From positions 1 to 18,942 of the forward strand of contig JAGOIM010000009.1 of NCBI GenBank assembly GCA_017995665.1: a stretch of 18,942 nt of DNA, given 5' to 3'. Origin of the DNA: Anaerolineaceae bacterium. Lineage in GTDB: Bacteria; Chloroflexota; Anaerolineae; Anaerolineales; Anaerolineaceae. Under the pieces are notes generated by a model, which ran no database searches, was not told the origin of the DNA, and worked only from the letters and a program-made list of their open reading frames with translations. Shown here in pieces: positions 1 to 6,829 of this stretch (positions within the stretch are counted from its first letter, which is position 1; each line of letters opens with the position of its first letter). The position numbers and the translations under genes were made by a program.

Positions 1-463
1 GGGTCACACCATATAAAATTGGCCTGCCGGGAGCTTCCGATCGACCTAATTCTTCAATTAATCCTTTAGACAACAAACTTTTAACCACCCCGTCACTGTT
101 GACACCGCGAATGCTGTCAATTTCCGGTCGCGTTGTCGGTTGCTTGTAAGCAATGATTGCCAAAGCTTCAAGCGCAGCCTGGGTGAGGCGTTGGGTAGTT
201 TCCAGACCCAAAAATTCTTCAATATCTGTGGCAAATTCAGGCGCGGAGACCAACTGATATTGCCCTTTTACTTCTTGTAAACGCAAACCATGTCCGTTTT
301 TATACAAATTTTGCATGTCTCGCAGGGCATTCTCAATTTCTTTTTTCTTCAATCCGGTCGCTTGCGCCAATTGATCCACACCGGTCAATCCCGGTGCAGC
401 AAAAAGAAGCGCCTCGATGCGCATTCTCATCTCTTTATTAGTTTCGTGCTTTGCTTCAGTCAT
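1..463 (-). CDS. scpB: Segregation and condensation protein B (partial, C-terminus beyond window)
   Basis: ScpB is the winged-helix partner of the kleisin ScpA in the SMC-ScpAB complex, which helps compact and segregate the chromosome. The minus-strand frame starts at ATG 463 and stays open for 154 codons to the window edge, so the last few dozen residues are missing. Recognisable ScpB features are the early helical segment RIEALLFAAPGLTGVDQLAQ, the central LTQAALEALAIIAYKQPTTR block, and the REIDSIRG-like stretch (here RPEIDSIRGVNSDGVVKSLL) followed by the second winged helix ending in GRPILYGVT. A GGTGG ribosome-binding site lies about 9 bases before the start. It is divergent from the epimerase gene; scpA would be expected just outside or elsewhere. 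Identification is firm; only the C-terminus is unseen. Confidence 0.93.
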   Translation of the reverse strand, partial: MTEAKHETNKEMRMRIEALLFAAPGLTGVDQLAQATGLKKKEIENALRDMQNLYKNGHGLRLQEVKGQYQLVSAPEFATDIEEFLGLETTQRLTQAALEALAIIAYKQPTTRPEIDSIRGVNSDGVVKSLLSKGLIEELGRSEAPGRPILYGVT

Positions 464-465
464 GC

Positions 466-471
466 TATAAT
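466..471 (+). promoter_or_regulatory. Extended -10 promoter for the epimerase-rsmD operon
   Basis: TATAAT at 466-471 is preceded by TG at 463-464, giving the perfect extended -10 TGcTATAAT. The matching -35 position (443-448, TTCGTG) is weak, as is usual for extended -10 promoters. The element overlaps the start codon of the divergent scpB, so the two transcription units would compete for this space. Start of transcription is expected near 478. Confidence 0.55.
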
Positions 472-493
472 TCCACCATTCAGGGGTCGCTTG

Positions 494-499
494 ATTATA
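494..499 (-). promoter_or_regulatory. -10 element for scpB
   Basis: On the minus strand a perfect TATAAT lies at 499-494, about 30 bases before the scpB ATG at 463. No good -35 is seen at the 17-base position. With the plus-strand element at 466-471 it makes a face-to-face, overlapping promoter pair. Confidence 0.45.
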
Positions 500-529
500 C
501 TCTAAAGTCCCCCGATTTAACGGACAGCA

Positions 530-536
530 AAGGAAG
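530..536 (+). promoter_or_regulatory. Ribosome-binding site of the epimerase gene
   Basis: AAGGAAG five bases before ATG 542 fixes the start of the sugar-nucleotide decarboxylase/epimerase. Confidence 0.6.
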
Positions 537-541
537 ATTTT

Positions 542-1504
542 ATGCGAATTTTAATTACAGGTGCAGCAGGTTTCTTGGGTTCTCACATGACCGAACGTTT
601 GCTCAGCGAAGGGCACACGGTTATTGGCTTGGATAATTTCATCACCGGCAATCGTGAAAACCTTGCCCCCTTTTACGCGAACCCTAAATTCAGCCTGATG
701 GAACAAGACGTCTCGCATTTCATTTCAGTGATCGACCGCCTGGATTTCGTTTTGCATATGGCTTCCCCTGCCAGCCCCAGCACATCTTCCCCCCTTGGTT
801 ACCCAAATTTACCAATTCAGACTATGAAAGCCGGAGCACTCGGCACGCACAACAGCCTCGGTTTGGCGAAAGCTCATGGCGCAAAATTTTTACTCACCTC
901 AACAAGTGAAGTCTATGGCGACCCGCTCGTTCATCCCCAAAAAGAATCCTATTGGGGCAACGTTGATCCGGTTGGCGTACGTTCTGTTTATGACGAAGCC
1001 AAGCGTTTTGCCGAAGCTCTCACGATGGCATATCATAATTTTCATGGTGTAGACACGCGTATTGTGCGTATATTTAACACCTTTGGTCCCGGAATGCGCC
1101 TTGAAGACGGTCGGGCTGTGCCAAACTTTATTCAGCAGGCTCTGCGTCACGAACCGCTCACAATTTATGGCAGCGGCGAACAAACACGCAGTTTTTGTTA
1201 TGTCGATGACCTGATTGAAGGCATCCGCCGTTTGATGGATTCAAACGAGCATAAACCGGTCAATATCGGCAATCCGAATGAAATTTCTATCCTCGATTTT
1301 GCCAGGATGATAAATGAAATCGCTGCAAATCCAGCCGGATTGAGCATCAACACCTCCGATCGTTTGGGCGATGATCCCGAACGCCGCCAGCCCGATATCA
1401 GCCGCGCCAAAGAGATTTTAGGCTGGGAACCAACGATTGGATTGCATGAGGGCTTGGAGAAAACCATAGAATATATGCGCAATAAGTTGGAAATACAAGC
1501 CTAA
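542..1504 (+). CDS. NAD-dependent sugar-nucleotide epimerase/dehydratase, UDP-glucuronate decarboxylase type
   Basis: A 320-residue extended short-chain dehydrogenase. The NAD-binding TGAAGFLG is at residues 6-13, and the catalytic Tyr-x3-Lys is Y150-DEA-K154. The stretch YGDPLVHPQKESYWGNVDPV (from residue 125) and the following SVYDEAKR closely match UDP-xylose synthase (UXS), which converts UDP-glucuronate to UDP-xylose, rather than UDP-glucose 4-epimerase. The family's late block GDDPERRQPDISRAKEILGW is present. The length fits the soluble bacterial form without an N-terminal membrane segment. It probably supplies pentose nucleotide for surface polysaccharide. It is the first gene of a plus-strand pair with rsmD, only 3 bases upstream, with no evident functional link. 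The fold is certain; the exact substrate is inferred from motif similarity. Confidence 0.88.
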   Translation: MRILITGAAGFLGSHMTERLLSEGHTVIGLDNFITGNRENLAPFYANPKFSLMEQDVSHFISVIDRLDFVLHMASPASPSTSSPLGYPNLPIQTMKAGALGTHNSLGLAKAHGAKFLLTSTSEVYGDPLVHPQKESYWGNVDPVGVRSVYDEAKRFAEALTMAYHNFHGVDTRIVRIFNTFGPGMRLEDGRAVPNFIQQALRHEPLTIYGSGEQTRSFCYVDDLIEGIRRLMDSNEHKPVNIGNPNEISILDFARMINEIAANPAGLSINTSDRLGDDPERRQPDISRAKEILGWEPTIGLHEGLEKTIEYMRNKLEIQA

Positions 1505-1507
1505 ACC

Positions 1508-2068
1508 ATGGGCACATTGCGCGTTATCTCAGGTAAAGCCAAAGGCATGCGTCTCAAGACCGTTCCCGGCGATACCACCCGACCAATCACCGATATCGTC
1601 AAAGAATCGTTGTTTAACATTCTTGGCAACGAAATTGTGGATAATCAAATCCTGGATTTATTCGGCGGAACCGGTGCGGTTGGGATTGAGGCTCTTAGTC
1701 GCGGCGCTCGATACGTTACATTTTTGGATAAAGGTAGCCAGGCAATTAAAACCATTCAACAAAACCTCGCCACAACCAAATTAGAAGCCCAGGCAGAGGT
1801 CATTCGCACCGATGCCTTCGCTTACCTACAAAACCCTTCTAAACTCGCTTTTGACCTGATTTACATCGCCCCACCCCAATATCGCCAAATGTGGCAGAAG
1901 GCAATCAAGCTTGTCGATTCCAAACCGGACCTCTTGAGCGACACAGGGCAAATCATTGTCCAAATCAACCCAATCGAGTGGGAAGAGCTTAGCTACGTAA
2001 ACTTTGAAATCTTCGACGAACGCAAATACGGCGACACGCTCTTAGTCTTTTTCGAGAAAAAAGCTTGA
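1508..2068 (+). CDS. rsmD: 16S rRNA (guanine(966)-N(2))-methyltransferase RsmD
   Basis: RsmD methylates N2 of G966 in 16S rRNA during 30S assembly, using S-adenosylmethionine. The 186-residue protein has the family N-terminus LRVISGKAKGMRLKTVPG and TRPITDIVKESLFNIL (about residues 24-39). The SAM-binding motif I is LDLFGGTGAVG at 49-59, followed by EALSRGA. Motif IV, normally DPPY or DPPF, reads APPQY at 121-125, so the usual acidic residue that helps position the target base is Ala. The rest of the protein looks intact, so this is either a lineage variant or a changed active site. The start lies 3 bases after the epimerase stop, with no clear ribosome-binding site, which suggests translational coupling. 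Confidence 0.9.
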   Translation: MGTLRVISGKAKGMRLKTVPGDTTRPITDIVKESLFNILGNEIVDNQILDLFGGTGAVGIEALSRGARYVTFLDKGSQAIKTIQQNLATTKLEAQAEVIRTDAFAYLQNPSKLAFDLIYIAPPQYRQMWQKAIKLVDSKPDLLSDTGQIIVQINPIEWEELSYVNFEIFDERKYGDTLLVFFEKKA

Positions 2069-2171
2069 CCCGAATTGCTCCCCACAATAGAATCAGCCCA
2101 AATTTTATTCCATCGATGTTCATGCTTAAGGTTAATCCGGTTAATTGATAGGGATTACAACCCCTGTGTTC

Positions 2172-2191
2172 AGCTGGGTTTCAACCCAGCT
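2172..2191. repeat. Short perfect inverted repeat
   Basis: AGCTGGGTT at 2172-2180 pairs with AACCCAGCT at 2183-2191 across a two-base centre (in practice a four-base loop). It has no T-run on either side. It looks like an extragenic palindrome or a factor-independent 3'-end structure. Confidence 0.55.
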
Positions 2192-2274
2192 CCTTCTTTC
2201 ATCAAAAACAGAATTATTCGACGGCTGAAGAGGAAATTTCGGTAACTATGTAAATGTCAGCCCGAATCCAAATA

Positions 2275-2323
2275 GGAGGGGTTACACCGCTCGCTTCGCA
2301 TCGGCTGCTATAGAAACCCCTCC
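2275..2323. repeat. REP-like extragenic hairpin element, copy 1
   Basis: The outer arms GGAGGGGTT (2275-2283) and AACCCCTCC (2315-2323) pair perfectly. Inside, CACCG pairs with CGGcTG (one bulged base) around a 12-base loop. The core from 2281 to 2315 recurs at 11177-11211 with two differences in 35 bases, while the outer arms have a different sequence yet still pair. It lies between convergent genes, as does copy 2. Confidence 0.7.
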
Positions 2324-2379
2324 ATACAACACAAATTTTTTGTCTTACAAAGATATAACCAAGCCTTTTCACCTGCTTA

Positions 2380-2892
2380 CTACCGGCTAAACCTCATCAC
2401 CAGCTGATCTTCATCATCATAAGAATAATGCCCAAACCAGGGTTTTTCGTTGCGGCGATGGCGCATTGCCATCGGCAAAAGGGTATATAAATCTTCCACC
2501 AAATCCAGCTTTAAAGCTTCTTTTTGGCTAAACCAAGCCAAGCGGCCCTCTTCGGACTCCCTCAAGCTCCCGCTAAGCTGCTTCGCTTTGAAGACATAAA
2601 AGAGAATCCCCGGGTTCTCGCCCGTGTCGACGACAATTTGGGCAACATGGACCAGCAACTCAGCTTTCAATCCGCTTTCCTCAAAAAGTTCACGTTGAGC
2701 TGCTTCGAGAATCCCTTCCCCTTGCTCAAGATGTCCACCTTCACCGTTCCACTTGTTCGCCCAAATTTTCTTATCTGCCGCACCTTTTAAGAGCAAAACT
2801 CTGCCCTTATCATCGACCGGAAAGATTAAAACGCGCGTGATCAATTGGTAGCGGTCCTTTTGAATTCCCTGACTTTTTGCACCCATAAGCAT
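2380..2892 (-). CDS. NUDIX hydrolase (8-oxo-dGTP diphosphatase-like)
   Basis: A protein of about 170 residues that hydrolyses a nucleoside-diphosphate-linked substrate. The Nudix box reads GHLEQGEGILEAAQRELFEE then SGL, matching Gx5Ex7REUxEExGU. The upstream segment VLLLKGAADKKIWANKWNGE is typical of MutT/8-oxo-dGTP diphosphatase-like members, so nucleotide-pool cleaning is likely but the substrate is not proven. Starts at ATG 2892 and 2886 lie almost on the U-tract of the terminator upstream. An in-frame TTG at 2844, preceded by AAAAGGA about 10 bases away, is the only start with a good ribosome-binding site, and the protein from there still contains the whole fold. It follows the phosphofructokinase gene on the same strand, separated by that terminator. 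Confidence 0.85.
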   Translation of the reverse strand: MLMGAKSQGIQKDRYQLITRVLIFPVDDKGRVLLLKGAADKKIWANKWNGEGGHLEQGEGILEAAQRELFEESGLKAELLVHVAQIVVDTGENPGILFYVFKAKQLSGSLRESEEGRLAWFSQKEALKLDLVEDLYTLLPMAMRHRRNEKPWFGHYSYDDEDQLVMRFSR

Positions 2893-2893
2893 C

Positions 2894-2922
2894 AAAAAGC
2901 CCAGGCAAGTTCTTGCCCGGGC
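2894..2922 (-). terminator. Intrinsic terminator after the phosphofructokinase gene
   Basis: On the minus strand GCCCGGGCAAG and CTTGCCTGGGC form an 11-bp stem (one G-U pair, 2912-2922 with 2899-2909), followed by TTTTT (2898-2894). It ends two bases before the first possible ATG of the NUDIX gene, so transcripts reaching that gene must read through it, or start inside it or inside the 3' end of the upstream gene. Confidence 0.85.
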
Positions 2923-2935
2923 AAATTCCTTTTCT

Positions 2936-4111
2936 TTAATTTAAGAACATTGGCAGACCAAGCACAGACTTGATCTTTGGACGATAATTTTCAATGTCGT
3001 AATATTTGTCAACATCAACCCTGCGTTTACCGCTCTCCACCAAATCGAGGGGCGTCGCCGTATACTTGCCGTCATTAATCCCAACCAGGTTACCATAGTG
3101 ATTTCTCGTAATCAACTGATATGCCAGCGTGCCAAAGTTCATCGAAACCATTCGGTCAGTAATATCCGCCGGACCGCTCCTGACGAGGTAACCAAGACGT
3201 TGATACATGGTATTGTTTCCGGAAAGAGCTTTAATCTGGTCAGAAAGCATTTCACCAATCCCGCCTAATTTGCGATGTCCATAAGCATCAGGCGTACCGG
3301 TTTGCATCACTTTTCCACCAGCCGGAATAGCGCCTTCAGAAATCACTACCAGTGAATAATGGGCCGGACTGTCCTTCTTATCTTGGTCCAACATTTCAAC
3401 CAAACGCTCAAGGTCAAAAGGCACCTCACAAATGATCGTCCGGTCAACATGTGCCAGATAGCCGGTAATCAAGGCAGTTTCGCCTGAATTGCGTCCAAAA
3501 AGCTCAATCACGCCAATTCGCTCGTGCGATCCGACGCTGGAGCGGAAATAGGTGATATGGTTTACGCCTCGGGTAATAGCAGTCGAAAAGCCAATGCAAT
3601 AATCAGTCCCCAAAACGTCGTTATCCATCGTCTTGGGAATCGCGACAATGTTGACGCCTTCTTTGTGCAAACGAGTCGAAAAACTGAGTGTATCATCACC
3701 GCCAATCGTCACCAAGGCATCCAGTTTGAGGTGATTTAAGACCTTCATGATATAGTCGGTATAATCCTTCGCACCACTCTTTTCATCCACCACAACGCCA
3801 TAATCGCTGTTTCTCAAAAATTCCGGGGTGTCTTCAGGGCGAACTTTCGCCGGATTAGTCCGGGAGGTGTGCAAGAAAGTTCCACCGGTTCGATCAACTC
3901 GGCGAACAACCGTCTCGTTCAAATCGCGAATGTAATAATCATGTGTGGATGGGTCTTCCAGGTCATAACCCAAGAGTCCCAACCAGCCGCGGCGAATACC
4001 GATAATTTCATAATCTTCGTGCGAACTGTTCGTCACCAAAGACTTTATTGCAATGCTCAATCCGGGGACATCTCCGCCACCAGTCAAAACCCCTATTCTC
4101 TTTTTAGTCAT
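2936..4111 (-). CDS. 6-phosphofructokinase, predicted diphosphate (PPi)-dependent
   Basis: It phosphorylates fructose 6-phosphate to the 1,6-bisphosphate, a control step of glycolysis. Numbering from ATG 4111, the phosphoryl-donor loop is GVLTGGGDVPG (7-17), the donor-selectivity motif is GGDDT (137-141) and the catalytic motif is PKTMDND (159-165). The second Asp of GGDD sits where ATP enzymes such as E. coli PfkA have Gly104, and the Lys of PKT sits where PfkA has Gly124. This Asp/Lys pair is the established signature of PPi-dependent phosphofructokinases, which act reversibly. GRNSGETAL and the ISEGA segment are also present. ATG 4123 overlaps the upstream stop (ATGA) but lacks a ribosome-binding site; ATG 4111 has AGGA at correct spacing and is preferred. 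Family certain; PPi use is a strong inference. Confidence 0.92.
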   Translation of the reverse strand: MTKKRIGVLTGGGDVPGLSIAIKSLVTNSSHEDYEIIGIRRGWLGLLGYDLEDPSTHDYYIRDLNETVVRRVDRTGGTFLHTSRTNPAKVRPEDTPEFLRNSDYGVVVDEKSGAKDYTDYIMKVLNHLKLDALVTIGGDDTLSFSTRLHKEGVNIVAIPKTMDNDVLGTDYCIGFSTAITRGVNHITYFRSSVGSHERIGVIELFGRNSGETALITGYLAHVDRTIICEVPFDLERLVEMLDQDKKDSPAHYSLVVISEGAIPAGGKVMQTGTPDAYGHRKLGGIGEMLSDQIKALSGNNTMYQRLGYLVRSGPADITDRMVSMNFGTLAYQLITRNHYGNLVGINDGKYTATPLDLVESGKRRVDVDKYYDIENYRPKIKSVLGLPMFLN

Positions 4112-4119
4112 AATATTCC

Positions 4120-5355
4120 TCATAATTTATTAGATTCGACCAACGCTTTCGGGCTCGCCAACGCCCACCATCGAAAATATTGCAAAGCAAAAATGATAAT
4201 AATAGGCACTAAAAGGACAATCGCAGGATGTTCTTTTGGAAAGCTGGTCAACGGATTAGCCATCAATTCCCATGATAAAACACTAATCAAAATGACACTA
4301 ATCCAATAAATAATTTTACCAGAAAGAAGCCATTTTTCGGAAACGTATTTATAAACGGAGAAAAATGCCGGCAAAACCATCAACAGAAAAATTCCTTCTG
4401 AATACAAGTTGAAAAAGTAAGCAATTGTCAGCGTCAGCATTAATTTCCATTGCAATTGGCGTTCCTTCATTTGCCCCAAGCCAAACCATTCCACTAATAC
4501 CATAACAAATGTAGCTAAATGCAGCGCAATAGCTATTTGTGCATAGGCTCCCGGGAAGGCCCGTGCCACACCCATCCAGGGAGTATCCAGCCAGCTGATA
4601 TCCGGATTAAGCGAAACTATCTTCGCAAACCAATTCTGAATCCAATTCGGGAAAAGAATCATGCTGGTAACCATCAAAAAGAGAAAGCCAAAGAGTAGAA
4701 TTTTGCCAAGCGAATTGTTTCGTCTTGCTCCATAAATAATCAACAAAAAAACAGCCGGAAAAATTGCAATGGGGTTAATCCAAATCGCAAACAACAACAA
4801 AATTCCTGCCTGATTTCCTTCGCCCTTCATTCCCTGGCGAATTGCCAGGAGGGTCAGCATGATGAAAATTGGCGCCATGCTGGCTGTCAAGCCTGCTCTA
4901 ACCATCGGATAGGCTAAAGCGCCCAAAACACAAGTTATGAAGATTTCAAAACCGCGTAATTTCAAACCGGAAAGGTCAAGCGCAAGAAGAATCGAAACAA
5001 CAACGCTCAATTGGCTCAACATCATCCAAATTGCTTTGGCAATCGGGTAAGGAATAAAACTGATGGGAATAAACAAGAAGACATACCAAGCCGGGTCTAA
5101 AAAATTGCCCCGGTCACGTTCATTCGCTATGTCATTGTTTTCCCGAATCAGCTTAACTGTCGCCTGCTGGGTTTCTTCGCCATACGGTGACCATCCTTCG
5201 CTCATCCAAGAGCGGGCAGCATTCCACCGAGTGGCAAAATTATCTTCTAATCGCAAGCGGCTATCCAGATTCAGATTGAGAAAAGTCAAACCCACCATGA
5301 GCAAGACAATTAAGATCGGAACCCAGACATTCGCGGTTTTCTTTAATAATATAAT
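4120..5355 (-). CDS. Multi-pass membrane glycosyltransferase, GT87/DUF2029-like
   Basis: About 410 residues with some ten strongly hydrophobic segments. After the first membrane helix an outside-type loop reads DNFATRWNAARSWMSEGWSP then YGEET, resembling the acidic loop and PY motif of GT-C transferases of the GT87/DUF2029 family, which use polyprenyl-phosphate sugars at the outer face of the membrane. The specific sugar is unknown. No ATG, GTG or TTG suits the start: the open frame extends to a GTG at 5478, but a perfect -10 at 5395-5390 lies inside that extension, so it is probably not translated. GGAG at 5367-5364 stands 8 bases before an ATT codon at 5355, used here as the likely start. 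The gene overlaps or abuts the phosphofructokinase gene downstream (TGA stop at 4122-4120). Confidence 0.75.
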   Translation of the reverse strand: MILLKKTANVWVPILIVLLMVGLTFLNLNLDSRLRLEDNFATRWNAARSWMSEGWSPYGEETQQATVKLIRENNDIANERDRGNFLDPAWYVFLFIPISFIPYPIAKAIWMMLSQLSVVVSILLALDLSGLKLRGFEIFITCVLGALAYPMVRAGLTASMAPIFIMLTLLAIRQGMKGEGNQAGILLLFAIWINPIAIFPAVFLLIIYGARRNNSLGKILLFGFLFLMVTSMILFPNWIQNWFAKIVSLNPDISWLDTPWMGVARAFPGAYAQIAIALHLATFVMVLVEWFGLGQMKERQLQWKLMLTLTIAYFFNLYSEGIFLLMVLPAFFSVYKYVSEKWLLSGKIIYWISVILISVLSWELMANPLTSFPKEHPAIVLLVPIIIIFALQYFRWWALASPKALVESNKL

Positions 5356-5389
5356 AAGACAGTCTCCATTGTGTTTTAGTCGATTGCTA

Positions 5390-5418
5390 ATTATAGACAA
5401 AAAAACGAAGCTTGAAAA
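5390..5418 (-). promoter_or_regulatory. Promoter of the glycosyltransferase-phosphofructokinase operon
   Basis: On the minus strand TTTTCA (5418-5413, four of six matches to TTGACA) and a perfect TATAAT (5395-5390) are separated by 17 bases. Transcription would start near 5383, inside the longest open frame of the membrane protein, which places the true translation start downstream. Confidence 0.6.
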
Positions 5419-5500
5419 ATCTTCATAGACAGTCGCTGTAAGCAGTTCACAACTCGCAGATGGAAACATGCAGCTCACGGTTGACAGTAATAAATTTTTG

Positions 5501-5542
5501 TTTCCTTTTTCCTGCTTCCTGCTTCCCGTTACCCGTTTCCTG
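5501..5542. repeat. Six-unit tandem heptanucleotide repeat
   Basis: Six in-phase 7-base units run from 5501 to 5542: TTTCCTT, TTTCCTG, CTTCCTG, CTTCCCG, TTACCCG, TTTCCTG. Read on the other strand the consensus is CRGGWAR. The array sits between the divergent promoters of the membrane protein and the sigma factor, just upstream of the rpoD -35 element. Degenerate heptamer arrays of this kind are known as short tandem repeats between genes in several bacterial groups. Confidence 0.75.
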
Positions 5543-5550
5543 CTGAAGTC

Positions 5551-5579
5551 TTGAAATTTACCTTAAAATATCGTACTCT
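5551..5579 (+). promoter_or_regulatory. Predicted rpoD operon promoter
   Basis: TTGAAA (5551-5556) and TACTCT (5574-5579) are separated by exactly 17 bases. The -35 is good (five of six) and the -10 is poor (three of six). Transcription would start near 5586, giving a leader of about 33 bases before ATG 5619. Confidence 0.45.
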
Positions 5580-5618
5580 ATGGGCGAATATAAAAAAAGA
5601 GAGAAAGTTAATCAATAA

Positions 5619-6827
5619 ATGGCAAGAATAACAAATAAAACCGTTCCAAACGAAAACAACTTCAACGCAGTCATCTCAAGTTTAGTGGAATTTGGCAAAA
5701 AGAAAGGTTTCGTCACGGAATCTGACATTCTTCGTTACTTTCCTGAAGCGGAGGAATATCCCGAACAGCTCGAAGATGCCTACACCGCTCTTGAAAATGC
5801 CGGCGTAACCGTCTCCGAAGAAGCCCCGCTTGCAGACGAAATCGACGAAAAAGATATCGCAGATCCCCTCAGCGATGTAGAAGAAGGACCAACATCTGAC
5901 GATCTGGCAAATATCGACACAGATGACACGATCGGTCTCTACCTGAAAGAAGTAAGCCGCGTGCCCTTGCTCAACAGCATTGACGAAGAAGTCATTTTAG
6001 CAAAACGCATGGAAGCCGGTCGCGAAGCACGTGCAGAATTAGCAAAAGGCGGTCTCAGCTCCGCCCGTCGTGAAGAATTGCTCCTTTTGGTCGATGACGG
6101 CGACGCTGCGGTCGATCATCTCATCACCGCTAATTCTCGTCTGGTCATCAGTGTTGCCAAAAAATATATGGGGCGTGGTGTTCCTTTCCTTGACCTGATT
6201 CAAGAAGGAAACATCGGCCTCATCCGAGCCACTAAGAAATTTGAATACGAACGCGGTCACAAATTCAGCACTTATGCTACCTGGTGGATTCGCCAGGCTG
6301 TTACCCGCGCAATTGCTGATCAGGGCCGCACCATTCGCGTTCCCGTCCACATGGGCGATCAAATTAACAAGCTCCTCCGCGTGCAACATCAACTGACCCA
6401 ACGTCTTGGGCGTGATCCATCTGTAGAAGAGTTGGCAGATGCGCTTGAAGTTCCGCCTAAAAAAGTTGAAAACATGATTCAGGTTGCCCGCCGGCCTCTT
6501 TCCTTGGAAACGCCAACCGACGATGAAGAAGATTCAGTTCTTGGCGATTTCATCGAAGATGACGAAGCACCACCACCTGACGACACTGCCACCTACAATT
6601 TGCTCAAACAGCATTTAGTCGAAGTCTTGGACACACTCCCCCCCAGAGAAGTTCGCATTTTGCAGTTGCGTTACGGACTTTTGGACGGACAAGCCTACAC
6701 CTTGGAAGAAGTCGGTCGCAAAATGGGCGTTACTCGTGAACGCGTTCGCCAAATTGAAGCCCAGGCACTAACCCGTTTACGCCACCCATCGGTCCGCCGA
6801 AAATTGCGTGATTATTTGGGTGATTAA
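5619..6827 (+). CDS. rpoD: Primary RNA polymerase sigma factor (sigma-70, RpoD/SigA)
   Basis: It directs RNA polymerase to housekeeping promoters. In 402 residues the domains are in normal order: a region 1.1-like segment (about 15-63), an acidic linker, region 1.2 with DTIGLYLKEVSRVPLL (from 103), region 2 (about 167-238) with DLIQEGNIGLIRATKKFEYE and the -10-reading helix TYATWWIRQAVTRAIADQ, region 3 (about 246-320) and region 4 (about 334-398) with LPPREVRILQLRYGL and the -35-reading helix VTRERVRQIEAQALTRLRHP. The length matches the compact SigA type without the long insertion of E. coli RpoD. The RBS is weak (GAGAGAAAG, spacing long). It is the first gene of an operon with the acidic unknown, ndk and the phosphatase-like gene. 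Confidence 0.97.
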   Translation: MARITNKTVPNENNFNAVISSLVEFGKKKGFVTESDILRYFPEAEEYPEQLEDAYTALENAGVTVSEEAPLADEIDEKDIADPLSDVEEGPTSDDLANIDTDDTIGLYLKEVSRVPLLNSIDEEVILAKRMEAGREARAELAKGGLSSARREELLLLVDDGDAAVDHLITANSRLVISVAKKYMGRGVPFLDLIQEGNIGLIRATKKFEYERGHKFSTYATWWIRQAVTRAIADQGRTIRVPVHMGDQINKLLRVQHQLTQRLGRDPSVEELADALEVPPKKVENMIQVARRPLSLETPTDDEEDSVLGDFIEDDEAPPPDDTATYNLLKQHLVEVLDTLPPREVRILQLRYGLLDGQAYTLEEVGRKMGVTRERVRQIEAQALTRLRHPSVRRKLRDYLGD

Positions 6828-6829
6828 TA

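Larger units (their letters stand above)
2069..2379. other. Convergent intergenic region with hairpin repeats, no gene
   Basis: This 311-base gap lies between the 3' ends of rsmD (plus) and the NUDIX gene (minus). No credible ORF was found. It holds a small direct repeat (GGTTAAT at 2130-2136 and 2139-2145), a perfect 9-bp hairpin at 2172-2191 and a larger hairpin element at 2275-2323. No T-tract terminator was seen, so the hairpins may serve as 3'-end structures for either strand. Confidence 0.6.

Noticed and set aside
2275..2323. CRISPR-repeat interpretation of the hairpin element
   Set aside because: The two copies are about 8.9 kb apart, single, with no spacer array and no cas gene nearby.
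3869..4309. 146-codon plus-strand frame across the phosphofructokinase start
   Set aside because: Antisense to two well-supported genes, with no ribosome-binding site and no family resemblance.
5481..5486. Perfect TTGACA upstream of rpoD
   Set aside because: No -10-like hexamer lies 16-18 bases downstream; that place is the pyrimidine-rich heptamer array.
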